Source: Aliamphritea ceti
GTDB taxonomy: Bacteria > Pseudomonadota > Gammaproteobacteria > Pseudomonadales > Balneatricaceae
Assembly (NCBI RefSeq): GCF_024347215.1
Contig: NZ_AP025282.1
Location: 3,472,001 to 3,536,000 of the forward strand
Reading direction: 5' to 3'
DNA length: 64,000 bases
Position numbers and translations under genes: made by a program. Position 1 is the first letter of the stretch; each line of letters starts with the position of its first letter. Of the stretch, positions 33,902-42,247 are shown one piece after another. A model generated the notes under the pieces. It did no database searches, was not told the origin of the DNA, and saw only the letters and a program-made list of their open reading frames with translations.

Positions 33902-34345
33902 ATGGTCTGGCTAAGTATTTTTCTGGTTTTTATGGCGGGCGCAATGCTGCCGTTACAGGCAGGCATCAACTCTCAGCTAGCCCGGGCAAGCGGACATGCA
34001 ATCTGGGCATCGGGCTTTTCATTTGTGATGGGGACACTGGTATTACTGAGTATATTTTTAGTGATGCGACTACCATGGCCAGGCATTATGCAATTAAAGG
34101 AAGCCCCTGCTTCAGCTTGGACTGGCGGCCTGATGGGCGCTTTCTTTGTAACCTGTATGGCTTTCTTCGCACCTAAACTGGGTGCAACTACTCTTTTAGC
34201 TTTGGTAATAGCTGGCCAGATTATAATGTCTCTGGCGCTGGACCATTTCGGGGCCGCGGGGTATATCCAGCAAGAGATAACCCTGCCGAGAATATTAGGT
34301 GTACTGTTGATTGCTGCCGGCATCTTTCTGGTCAAAGAATATTAG
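33902..34345 (+). CDS. YdcZ/DMT-family small transporter
   Basis: The protein has 147 residues with five hydrophobic segments (about 1-20, 33-56, 69-90, 93-115 and 127-146). It carries the DUF606/DMT_YdcZ pattern, including GAMLPLQAGINSQLARASGH and ALVIAGQIIMSLALDHFG. Members are half-sized relatives of drug/metabolite transporters. Substrates are not known. The ATG is preceded by CAGGGAAACGAT. No neighbour gives functional context. Confidence 0.87.
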   Translation: MVWLSIFLVFMAGAMLPLQAGINSQLARASGHAIWASGFSFVMGTLVLLSIFLVMRLPWPGIMQLKEAPASAWTGGLMGAFFVTCMAFFAPKLGATTLLALVIAGQIIMSLALDHFGAAGYIQQEITLPRILGVLLIAAGIFLVKEY

Positions 34346-34683
34346 TCACCAACAGCTCAATATGAGCTATCTGCTTCAATCGCTATCATGTTCTTAGAAA
34401 CTAAACACTTCAGATAGTGAAAAACTCAAACGCCGTTTTCAATCTAAAATCTGACTTACAAGACAACTTAGTTAACTTACCACCTCGCCTACACTCCATA
34501 GAAATCAAGCAACCACAGGCAAAAAAGATTTACACGCAACTGCTAAAAGCAGTGGAAATATGAGTCTGAGTATTACAAAGCCTTACCGTATTATAAAAAA
34601 AATTATCTGGTTACTGCCTTCTTAGCGTCATACAAAAGTAGTAGGCTAAACGTCTATACCCCACAGACGTTCAGAGGTAAAAA
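34346..34683. other. Intergenic region upstream of mdh
   Basis: About 340 AT-rich bases with no credible gene. It should contain the mdh promoter. The sequence just before the start has AGAGG as ribosome site. Confidence 0.45.
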
Positions 34684-35784
34684 ATGAGAAGGCCAGTTCG
34701 TATTGCTGTTACAGGTGCCGCCGGCGCCATTGCCTATAGCCTGTTATTTAAAATTGCAGCTGGCGAAATGATGGGAAAAGACCAACCGGTCATTCTACAA
34801 CTCATTGAAATTCCGGAAGCAATTGAGGCTCTACGCGGCGTAGCTATGGAACTTGAAGACTGTGCCTATCCGTTACTGCACACCGTCACTTTGCATGACA
34901 CCGTAGAAGAAGGCTTTAAAGGTTGTCATTACGCGTTACTGGTCGGTGCACGCCCACGTGGACCAGGCATGGAACGAAGCGATCTGTTAGAAGTAAACGC
35001 ACAAATCTTTGCCCGTCAGGGTAAGGCTCTTAATGACTACGCCAGCAGAGATGTAAAAGTACTGATTACCGGTAATCCCGCTAACACTAACGCACTGATT
35101 GCCAGCCGTAATGCACCGGATTTAAGCCCGTCACAGTTCACCTGCCTGACCAGGCTTGACCACAACCGCTCGAAAGGTATTCTCGCCAGCCAGACAGGAG
35201 CCTCTTCGCTGGACATCCAGAATATTATTATCTGGGGTAATCATTCTCCTACTCAATATCCGGACTTACATCACGCAACCATTCACGGTAAACCTGCCCT
35301 GCAACAGATAGATCAGGAGTGGTATCGCGAACAGTTCATTCCTAAAGTTCAGCAACGGGGCGGTGAAATTATTCAGGCCAGAGGCCTTTCCAGCGCTGCC
35401 TCTGCAGCTCAGGCTATTGTTAACCAGATGCATGACTGGTGTATGGGCACTGCACCCGGAGAAATTGTTAGCATGGGAATACTCAGTGACGGTAGCTACG
35501 GCATCGAGAAAGGTATCTTCTATTCATTTCCGGTTCGCTGTAATTATGGCCGTTACCAAATAGTGCCTGGTTTTGAGATCAACGATTACAGTCGTGAAAT
35601 GCTCAACAAAACCGAACAGGAATTACTGGATGAAAAGGCAGTCATTGCAGATCTGTTGCCGGCAGAAACTGAAGCATCGCATATGAACCTGTCGATCTGT
35701 CTGAAGTCAGGTATGACCCTGTATGCAGACGAAACAGGCCCTAAATCGGAGTGCACCTTTATGCGCACTAACCGGGTGATGTAA
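34684..35784 (+). CDS. mdh: Malate dehydrogenase, cytosolic type, with C-terminal extension
   Basis: The protein has 366 residues. The NAD-binding start VTGAAGAIAYSLLFKIAAGEMMG (about 9-31), the substrate Arg loop ARPRGPGMERSDLL (about 89-102), LTRLDHNRSKGILA and the catalytic His in WGNHSPTQYPD (about 184-194) match the type 2 (324-328-residue) malate dehydrogenases. They catalyse malate/oxaloacetate interconversion in the TCA cycle. The enzyme is complete by about residue 323. A further 43 residues, not part of the usual enzyme, end in MNLSICLKSGMTLYADETG and CTFMRTNRVM. The tail shows no obvious motif. The gene is convergent with a LysR regulator that ends 8 bases away. Confidence 0.93.
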   Translation: MRRPVRIAVTGAAGAIAYSLLFKIAAGEMMGKDQPVILQLIEIPEAIEALRGVAMELEDCAYPLLHTVTLHDTVEEGFKGCHYALLVGARPRGPGMERSDLLEVNAQIFARQGKALNDYASRDVKVLITGNPANTNALIASRNAPDLSPSQFTCLTRLDHNRSKGILASQTGASSLDIQNIIIWGNHSPTQYPDLHHATIHGKPALQQIDQEWYREQFIPKVQQRGGEIIQARGLSSAASAAQAIVNQMHDWCMGTAPGEIVSMGILSDGSYGIEKGIFYSFPVRCNYGRYQIVPGFEINDYSREMLNKTEQELLDEKAVIADLLPAETEASHMNLSICLKSGMTLYADETGPKSECTFMRTNRVM

Positions 35785-35792
35785 TCGCTACC

Positions 35793-36734
35793 TTATGCAA
35801 TAGACATTTTAAGTAACAGCCAATGATAGAACATCTGTAAGCCGGGCCTTTCCGCCCGGCTTTCATTCACCCCTAACCAGTAACTGCGCCCGGATTTAAC
35901 TTCCAGACGTCCTACTCTGTGCAGACTGCCTTCAGCCAGTTGCTGATCAACTAACTGGGCCGTTCCCAATGCAATCCCCTGCCCACGTCGTGCCGCATCC
36001 ATCAGCACCATATAATTACTGAATCGCCGGGTATTTCTTACTGACAAACCTGTTTCTAAAGCATTGAACCAAACTTTCCAGTTAATCCAGTTAGGCTCTA
36101 TCCGTTCGAAATCCAATAATTCATAGTTAAGCAGCTCAGCCACCTCTTCCACTTTACACGCCGTACGCTGCAGATATTCCGGACTGGCAACAGGAAACAA
36201 AACCTCACCAAATAACTCAGCAACATTCCAGCCAATACGCTGTCCCGGGTCATAAGCGATATTAAGGTCTATATCGTCTGCAAATAAATCCGGCGTACGG
36301 TCTGAGCTGATTAACCTGACATTCAAATCTACTTGCGGGTGCTCCAGATAAAACTCACTGATCATGCCGTTCAACCAAAACTGAGATACTGCAGAATTGG
36401 CAGCGATGGTGACACTTTCCCCCTGCTCCAGCCCCTGCAACTCATCAATCCCATCAGCCAGATAATTCAGTGCCGCACTAACCCTACTACGCAGCTGCTC
36501 ACCTTTCGCCGTAATAAGCACCTTACGGCCATTTCGGTGGAACAACTCAAAACCAAAAAACTCTTCCAGATATTTGATCTGCTTACTCACCGCAGCCTGA
36601 GATACATGCAACTCCTCTGCTGCCTGAGTGAAGTTCATATAGCGCGCTGCCGCTTCAAATATCATCAGACTATGCAGTGCAGGCATACGATGGCGAAAAC
36701 TTTTTTCTGACGCCCTAACCAGTTCCCTTTTCAT
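35793..36734 (-). CDS. LysR-family regulator (GcvA-like)
   Basis: The protein has 313 residues. The helix-turn-helix occupies about 15-75 (LHSLMIFEAAARYMNFTQAAEELHVSQAAVSKQIKYLEEFFGFELFHRNGRKVLIT), followed by the periplasmic-binding-protein-like effector domain. The N-terminal sequence (RHRMPALHSLMIFEAAAR) resembles the GcvA subgroup. Such proteins usually activate a divergent catabolic gene and repress their own. The divergent neighbour is the M24 enzyme gene, and a perfect inverted repeat lies 9 bases before the LysR start. Confidence 0.92.
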   Translation of the reverse strand: MKRELVRASEKSFRHRMPALHSLMIFEAAARYMNFTQAAEELHVSQAAVSKQIKYLEEFFGFELFHRNGRKVLITAKGEQLRSRVSAALNYLADGIDELQGLEQGESVTIAANSAVSQFWLNGMISEFYLEHPQVDLNVRLISSDRTPDLFADDIDLNIAYDPGQRIGWNVAELFGEVLFPVASPEYLQRTACKVEEVAELLNYELLDFERIEPNWINWKVWFNALETGLSVRNTRRFSNYMVLMDAARRGQGIALGTAQLVDQQLAEGSLHRVGRLEVKSGRSYWLGVNESRAERPGLQMFYHWLLLKMSIA

Positions 36735-36742
36735 AAACCCTC

Positions 36743-36757
36743 ATAACTAAAAGTTAT
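36743..36757. promoter_or_regulatory. LysR-type operator candidate (T-N11-A palindrome)
   Basis: ATAACT AAA AGTTAT is a perfect 6-base inverted repeat that fits the T-N11-A rule of LysR boxes. It lies between the LysR gene and the M24 gene, just before the LysR start, where an autoregulatory site is expected. Confidence 0.6.
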
Positions 36758-36897
36758 CCTAATTCATAAGCAGATAGCTAATGTGCCGCTAAAAGACAGC
36801 TCTTATACTCACTCTATGAATGATGATAGCCAATATATCCGGATCATCAGTACTCTCAAACAATAATAAGAAGAAGTTATCTAATCAGGAATTATTT

Positions 36898-38154
36898 ATG
36901 ACTATGCTCGATTGGCACGCTGAACGAACCGATCTTTCAGGTCTCCACTTACTGGATCAGGCACCGGAAAGTAAAGGCATAGACCTTATTGCTGTACGCC
37001 GTTATCGCCTGCAACGGGTCAGAGAGCAAATGCGCAAGTACCACATTGGCGCTCTGATCATTTCAGACCCGGTCAATATTCGTTACGCCAGTGGCGCGCG
37101 AAACATGCAGATTTTCTGTTCCCGAAATGCACCTTCACGTTATCTGTTAGTAACTGAAGCGAAAAACATTCTTTTTGAATTCACTGGCTGCGAACACCTG
37201 GCTGAAGGTATTGAAACCATCGATGAAGTACGGACGTCTGCCACCGCCAGCTTTGTTGCCGCCGGCTTTGATATCGCCGTCCGGGAACAGCAGTGGGCAA
37301 AAGATATGCTGACCTGTATACATGAGATAACCGGACCAGACGCCACCATAGGAATGGAACGGATGAACGCCGGCACTGCGATCGCTTTGGCCAGCATGGG
37401 CGCGAGAATTGTTGATGCTCAACAGCCAATTGAAATGGCTCGCTGCATTAAATCCTCTGAAGAAATGAAATGTATAGTTGCATCACTTCGCGCCACCGAG
37501 AAAGGAGTCGCCAAATTACGCGATGCCATTCGCCCGGGAATTACCGAAAATGAGCTCTGGTCTGTACTTCATCAGTCGATCATAGCGAATAATGGAGACT
37601 ACGTTGAAACCCGGCTTCTCAGCTCAGGTAACCGAACCAACCCCTGGTTTCAGGAATCGGCCAGCAAAAAAATTCAGGCCAACGAACTAATTGCCCTAGA
37701 TACAGATGTAGTCGGCTGTCATGGCTACTATTCAGACTTTTCCCGTACTTTTCATGTTGGACCGAACGCTCCAACAGAAGAACAAAAAAACCTGTATAAA
37801 CTGGCCTACGAACAAATACAAAACAATATAGGCATTATTCATCCTGGAATGAGCTTCAAAGAATACTCTGACAAAGCCTGGAATATTCCGGCGCAATATC
37901 ACAAAAATCGTTATTACCTTTCAGCCCACGGTGTCGGTATGACCGGCGAATACCCATACCTGTATCATCATGCTGACTATCCTGACGCGGGTTATGACGG
38001 CACGATTCTGCCGGGCATGACATTATGTGTAGAAAGCTACATAGGTGCTGAAAATGGTTCGCAGGGGGTAAAGCTAGAAGAACAAATTCTGGTCACGGAA
38101 ACCGGAATAGAGATACTTTCTCAATTTCCATTCGAAGAAAATTTGCTGCAATAG
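36898..38154 (+). CDS. M24-family metalloenzyme resembling DddP
   Basis: The protein has about 418 residues from the ATG at 36898, which has AGGA seven bases upstream. An in-frame ATG at 36820 would add 26 residues and lacks a ribosome site. The N-terminal creatinase-type domain (about 40-160) contains DPVNIRYASGARNMQIFCSRNAPSRYLLV. The pita-bread domain contains the putative metal ligands: LDTDVVGCHGYYSD (two Asp two apart, a third 10 further on), HGVGM, CVESYIG and KLEEQIL. From memory of the published DddP structure (Asp295/Asp297/Asp307/His371/Glu406/Glu421), the spacing here is identical. This supports kinship with DMSP-cleaving DddP, but general M24 peptidase relatives cannot be excluded. 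A LysR gene is divergent. No DMSP transporter or dddA lies nearby. Confidence 0.78.
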   Translation: MTMLDWHAERTDLSGLHLLDQAPESKGIDLIAVRRYRLQRVREQMRKYHIGALIISDPVNIRYASGARNMQIFCSRNAPSRYLLVTEAKNILFEFTGCEHLAEGIETIDEVRTSATASFVAAGFDIAVREQQWAKDMLTCIHEITGPDATIGMERMNAGTAIALASMGARIVDAQQPIEMARCIKSSEEMKCIVASLRATEKGVAKLRDAIRPGITENELWSVLHQSIIANNGDYVETRLLSSGNRTNPWFQESASKKIQANELIALDTDVVGCHGYYSDFSRTFHVGPNAPTEEQKNLYKLAYEQIQNNIGIIHPGMSFKEYSDKAWNIPAQYHKNRYYLSAHGVGMTGEYPYLYHHADYPDAGYDGTILPGMTLCVESYIGAENGSQGVKLEEQILVTETGIEILSQFPFEENLLQ

Positions 38155-38227
38155 AAGTACGCTGAATCTAACCGAGCTTTCTGCGTAAGGCTTCTAATCA
38201 AGGTTTTTAGAGAAAATTGATCAGATA

Positions 38228-38254
38228 CAAAAACAGCGCCTATGGCGCTGTTAT
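38228..38254 (-). terminator. Rho-independent terminator of the TetR gene
   Basis: On the minus strand AACAGCGCCATAGGCGCTGTT has a strong stem with a short loop and is followed by a T-rich run. It lies 20 or so bases past the TetR stop. Confidence 0.75.
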
Positions 38255-38275
38255 TCTTCAGATCCCATGAGCCGC

Positions 38276-38938
38276 CTAGCGTAACCCAACACCTTTTAAT
38301 ATCACCTGGGCAATAAAGTCACTGGCGCCCTGATAATCACCATCATCCAACTTATCTTTTTGCATCACCAGACTGATCTGAGTCGAAAAATCCGCATAGG
38401 TTTGCGTTGATGCCCAAATAACAAAAAACAGGTGATACGGATCAACGGGATCCATCTTGCCATCTGCAATCCAGCTACGTACCAGAGCAACATCCTTCTC
38501 CAGCGAATCTATCAGATTATCCTGCAGATATTCTTTCAGGTACGGTGCACCGTTAATGATCTCGTTGGCGAATACCTTAGATCCGTTCGGGTGCGTGCGG
38601 GACATATCCACCTTACGACGAATATAGTTCTCCAGAATTTCAGCAGGCTCGCCACCATCCTGATCCAGCAACAGCACCATCTTCTCGACCCAGAGATCAA
38701 GAATCTGCTGCAATACCCGGCGGTAAAGGATCTCTTTAGACGGGAAGTAATACAGCATATTCTGTTTAGACATCCCGGCAGCTTCAGCAATGCTGTCTAC
38801 AGCAGTACCGTTGAAACCATTATGCGCAAACAGATCTTCTGCTACCTGTAAAATTCTGGCCTCATGATTTTCACGAATCACCGAGCGGCGACGGGCTTTT
38901 TTCGGCTTGTCGTTTTCATTGGCAGGTAATTCAGACAT
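38276..38938 (-). CDS. TetR-family regulator, RutR-like
   Basis: The protein has 220 residues. A basic N-terminal tail (KPKKARRRSVIRE) precedes the TetR helix-turn-helix (about 24-66): ILQVAEDLFAHNGFNGTAVDSIAEAAGMSKQNMLYYFPSKEILYRRVL. The helical ligand domain resembles RutR (KVDMSRTHPNGSKVFANEIINGAPYLKEYL). RutR proteins sense pyrimidine-derived or related ligands and control pyrimidine and beta-alanine-type catabolism. This fits its location beside the malonate-semialdehyde dehydrogenase and aminotransferase genes, though the ligand is inferred. It is about 230 bases downstream of mmsA on the same strand, with a terminator between them. Confidence 0.85.
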   Translation of the reverse strand: MSELPANENDKPKKARRRSVIRENHEARILQVAEDLFAHNGFNGTAVDSIAEAAGMSKQNMLYYFPSKEILYRRVLQQILDLWVEKMVLLLDQDGGEPAEILENYIRRKVDMSRTHPNGSKVFANEIINGAPYLKEYLQDNLIDSLEKDVALVRSWIADGKMDPVDPYHLFFVIWASTQTYADFSTQISLVMQKDKLDDGDYQGASDFIAQVILKGVGLR

Positions 38939-39081
38939 AAGTAGTTCCAGATAAAAATTTCAGATACAGGGTCAATAAATCGCTCAGACAATCCCAAAGG
39001 CCATGGATTTTAGCATGCAAAGACGAGATAGGAAGAGCTTAACTGAACGCCTGCGTTAAATTAATCCCATATACCGGACAT

Positions 39082-39114
39082 AAAAAAACGGCACAGACTT
39101 TCATCTGTACCGTT
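39082..39114 (-). terminator. Rho-independent terminator of mmsA
   Basis: On the minus strand ACGGTACAGA, loop, TCTGTGCCGT forms a 10-base stem with one wobble pair and is followed by seven T. It lies about 58 bases after the mmsA stop. Confidence 0.8.
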
Positions 39115-39171
39115 ATATCTATTGTCAGCGGATCTATAAAATCAAACCTGTGACATTAACTGTTTAACAAA

Positions 39172-40662
39172 TCAACTTGGGAAAGCGAAAGATACGCCTT
39201 CACGAACACCGCTGGAAGGCCAGCGCTGAGTGATAGTCTTACGCTTAGTGTAGAAGCGCACTGCGTCTGGACCGTAGGCATGTAAATCACCAAACAATGA
39301 ACGCTTCCAACCACCGAAACTGTGATAAGAAACAGGTACTGGCAACGGTACGTTAATACCCACCATACCTACTTCAATGTTATCGGAGAAGTAACGCGCT
39401 GCTTCACCGTCACGGGTAAATATACAGGTACCGTTTCCGTATTCGTGATCGTTGATCAGCTTCATAGCGGCTTCCATACTGTCGGCACGAACCACCTGCA
39501 ATACCGGCCCAAAGATCTCTTCCTGGTAGCTCTGCATCTCAGCGGTTACGCCATCGATCAGGGTTGCACCAACGAAGAAACCTTCTGCATAACCTTCAAC
39601 CTGAGGATTACGGCCATCAACTACGATTTTACAACCATCCTGCTCAGCGCTGTCGATATAACCGACAACTTTTTGCTGATGCTGACGAGTAATAACCGGA
39701 CCAAAATCATTGCTGCTATCAGTCGCTGCACCCACTTTAAGAGGCTTCATCGCCTCCTGCATTTTTGCAACCAACGCGTCAGCTGCGGCATCGCCAACAG
39801 CAACCGCAACAGACAGCGCCATACAACGCTCACCGGAAGAACCGAAAGCAGCACCTAACAGCTGGTTTACTGCGTTATCCATATCAGCATCTGGCATAAC
39901 AATCGCGTGGTTCTTCGCGCCACCCAAAGCCTGACAACGCTTACCGTTAGCATTAGCTGTGCTGTAAATGTATTCCGCAATCGGTGTGGAACCAACAAAG
40001 CTAACTGCCTTGATACGCTGATCTGTCAGTAACACGTCAACCGCTTCTTTATCACCGTTAACAACGTTCATAACGCCGTCTGGAAGGCCTGCTTCCTGCA
40101 ACAACTGCGCAATGAACAGTGTCGAGCTAGGATCGCGCTCAGATGGTTTCAGGATAAAGGTGTTACCGCAGGCAATCGCCATTGGGTACATCCACAGTGG
40201 TACCATCGCAGGGAAGTTAAACGGCGTAATACCGGCAACCACACCCAGCGGCTGGAACTCACTCCAGGAATCAATGCCCGGACCCACATTACGGCTGTGC
40301 TCGCCTTTCAGTAATTCAGCGATACCACATGCATATTCAACGTTCTCGATACCGCGCTGTAGTTCGCCGGCAGCGTCATGTGAAATCTTACCGTGCTCAT
40401 CACCGATCATTTCGCAGATTTTATCCGCATGCTGTTCCAGCAATGCTTTAAAACGGAACATAACCTGCGCACGCTTGCCTGTTGGCGTATTACGCCATGC
40501 AGGATAAGCTGCCTGCGCTGCGGCAATCGCTTCTTCAACAGTTTCTTTCGCTGCCAGCGCTACCTGCTTGGTTGCCAGACCTGTTGCCGGGTTAAAAACG
40601 TCCTGAGTGCGAGCTGCATCGGTGCGTACTTCACCGTTAATCAGATGTCCTACGATTGTCAT
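39172..40662 (-). CDS. mmsA: CoA-acylating (methyl)malonate-semialdehyde dehydrogenase
   Basis: The protein has 496 residues. The opening GHLINGEV and FNPATGLATKQVALA, the FNFPAMVPLWMYPMAIACGNTFILKPSE segment and the catalytic Cys in SSGERCMALSVAV (about 284) are characteristic of MmsA. It belongs to the CoA-acylating branch, which uses NAD and CoA to turn methylmalonate or malonate semialdehyde into propionyl- or acetyl-CoA. It follows the aminotransferase on the same strand by 98 bases, so it most likely completes beta-alanine breakdown (a BauC-like role). Valine/inositol catabolism is an alternative, but no ilv- or iol-type partners are present. Confidence 0.92.
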   Translation of the reverse strand: MTIVGHLINGEVRTDAARTQDVFNPATGLATKQVALAAKETVEEAIAAAQAAYPAWRNTPTGKRAQVMFRFKALLEQHADKICEMIGDEHGKISHDAAGELQRGIENVEYACGIAELLKGEHSRNVGPGIDSWSEFQPLGVVAGITPFNFPAMVPLWMYPMAIACGNTFILKPSERDPSSTLFIAQLLQEAGLPDGVMNVVNGDKEAVDVLLTDQRIKAVSFVGSTPIAEYIYSTANANGKRCQALGGAKNHAIVMPDADMDNAVNQLLGAAFGSSGERCMALSVAVAVGDAAADALVAKMQEAMKPLKVGAATDSSNDFGPVITRQHQQKVVGYIDSAEQDGCKIVVDGRNPQVEGYAEGFFVGATLIDGVTAEMQSYQEEIFGPVLQVVRADSMEAAMKLINDHEYGNGTCIFTRDGEAARYFSDNIEVGMVGINVPLPVPVSYHSFGGWKRSLFGDLHAYGPDAVRFYTKRKTITQRWPSSGVREGVSFAFPS

Positions 40663-40698
40663 TACTGACTCCTAAATTCTGTTTTTCAATTATGCACT

Positions 40699-40730
40699 GG
40701 CCTGCTGCTGGCTATAGCAACAACAGGCCG
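40699..40730. other. Intergenic hairpin between aminotransferase and mmsA
   Basis: GGCCTGCTGCTGG, a short loop, and CAACAACAGGCC form an imperfect inverted repeat without a T run. It could be an mRNA-stabilising or partly terminating structure between the two genes of the unit. Confidence 0.4.
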
Positions 40731-40760
40731 ATTATTATATTTTTTAACGCAGACTGCTGA

Positions 40761-42101
40761 TCAGTCCAGCTCTGCTAATGAGTCGCCCAACGCGTTAATA
40801 ATGTCATCCATTTCCTGTACTTCAGTGGTGAATGGCAGGCCCAGCTGAATAGTGTCGCCACCGGCACGTACATAGAAGCCTTTCTCCCAGCACTTAAGCA
40901 TCACTTCAAATGGGCGCACAGCAGGATCACCCGGTGCAGACTCAATCGTGATTGCTCCTGCCAGACCATAGTTGCGAATATCAGTCACATACTTGGCACC
41001 TTTCAGGCTGTGCAACAATTCCTGGAACTGAGGAGCAGCAGACTGAACACGGTCAACCAGCTTCTCTTCCACCAGTAAGTCCAGTGCAGCAAGACCTGCA
41101 GCACAAGCCACAGGATGGCCTGAATATGTATAACCGTGTGGCAATTCGAGCATATGCTCTTTGCCGCCTTCAGCCATAAATGTATCGTAAATCTCTTGCT
41201 TAGCAACCACTGCACCCATAGGTACAACGCCGTTGGTCAATTGCTTAGCAATGGTCAGCATATCCGGTGTTACACCAAACTCTTCAGCACCCGTGTATGA
41301 ACCCATCCGGCCAAAACCGGTGATAACTTCATCGAAGATCAACAGAATATTGTGCTTGTCACAAATTTCACGCAACTTCTGCAGGTAACCCTTAGGCGGT
41401 GGAATAACGCCCGCAGAACCAGCCAATGGCTCAACAATCACCGCGGCGATATTCGACGCATCATGAATGGCGATCTGTGCTTCAAGATCTTCCGCCAGAA
41501 AAGCGCCTTCGTCAGGCATGCCTTTCACAAAACGATTTTCTGCCAACATAGTATGTGAGATGTGTGTCGTCTCAACGCCCTGCCCATACAGCGCCCGGTT
41601 ACCAACTATACCGCCAACACTGATACCACCGAAGTTCACACCGTGGTAACCCTTAGCACGACCGATAAAGCGAGTTTTGCTGGCCATACCTTTTTTGCGC
41701 CAGTAAGCACGGGCTATTTTCAGAGCCGTTTCAACCGATTCAGAACCCGAGTCCGTAAAGAAAACCCGGTTCAGACCTTCCGGCATTAACTCAGTGACTT
41801 TATGCGCCAGCTGAAAAGCCTTCGGATAACCAAACTGGAAAGCCGGTGAATAATCAATTTCACCCAGCTGCTTGCTGACTGCTTCGGTGATTTTAGGATG
41901 ACAATGACCGGCACCGCAGGTCCATAATCCAGACAGGCCATCAAAAATCTGGCGGCCATCTGCTGAGGTATAGTAGCGCCCTTCAGCAGATACAATCATC
42001 CGCGGGTCTTTTTTGAACTGACGGTTAGCAGTAAAAGGCATCCAGTACGCATCAAGCTGCGCCTGTGAGAGTCCTGCAAGCTTATCGTTGTTGTTGGTCA
42101 T
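40761..42101 (-). CDS. Omega-amino acid--pyruvate aminotransferase (BauA type)
   Basis: The protein has 446 residues, class III PLP aminotransferase. Visible motifs are WMPFTANRQFKKDPRMI near the start, GLSGLWTCGAGHCHPKI, and GYHGVNFGGISVGG. The PLP region contains LLIFDEVITGFGRMG with the conserved Asp, followed by MLTIAKQLTNGVVPMGAV with the Schiff-base Lys at about 288. Family members move the amino group of beta-alanine or similar omega-amino acids to pyruvate, giving malonate semialdehyde. It is the first gene of a unit with mmsA and is divergent from a LysR regulator 146 bases away, which fits an inducible beta-alanine pathway. Confidence 0.92.
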   Translation of the reverse strand: MTNNNDKLAGLSQAQLDAYWMPFTANRQFKKDPRMIVSAEGRYYTSADGRQIFDGLSGLWTCGAGHCHPKITEAVSKQLGEIDYSPAFQFGYPKAFQLAHKVTELMPEGLNRVFFTDSGSESVETALKIARAYWRKKGMASKTRFIGRAKGYHGVNFGGISVGGIVGNRALYGQGVETTHISHTMLAENRFVKGMPDEGAFLAEDLEAQIAIHDASNIAAVIVEPLAGSAGVIPPPKGYLQKLREICDKHNILLIFDEVITGFGRMGSYTGAEEFGVTPDMLTIAKQLTNGVVPMGAVVAKQEIYDTFMAEGGKEHMLELPHGYTYSGHPVACAAGLAALDLLVEEKLVDRVQSAAPQFQELLHSLKGAKYVTDIRNYGLAGAITIESAPGDPAVRPFEVMLKCWEKGFYVRAGGDTIQLGLPFTTEVQEMDDIINALGDSLAELD

Positions 42102-42160
42102 ACAACACTCCGGTTAAAAACGACTCAAATAGTGATGACTTCATTATGGCGATGATGATA

Positions 42161-42186
42161 GTTTATTAAATTCATATTTTATAAAC
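42161..42186. promoter_or_regulatory. Operator candidate between the aminotransferase and LysR genes
   Basis: GTTTATTAAAT, TCAT, ATTTTATAAAC is an 11-base inverted repeat with one mismatch. It is followed within the same region by the palindrome AACTTAAGTT (42184-42193). The position midway in the divergent promoter region is where a LysR activator is expected to bind. Confidence 0.55.
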
Positions 42187-42247
42187 TTAAGTTAAGTTAA
42201 TACTTACCTAAAAGATTTACCTACAAATTACTCCTGAAGGCATTGCT

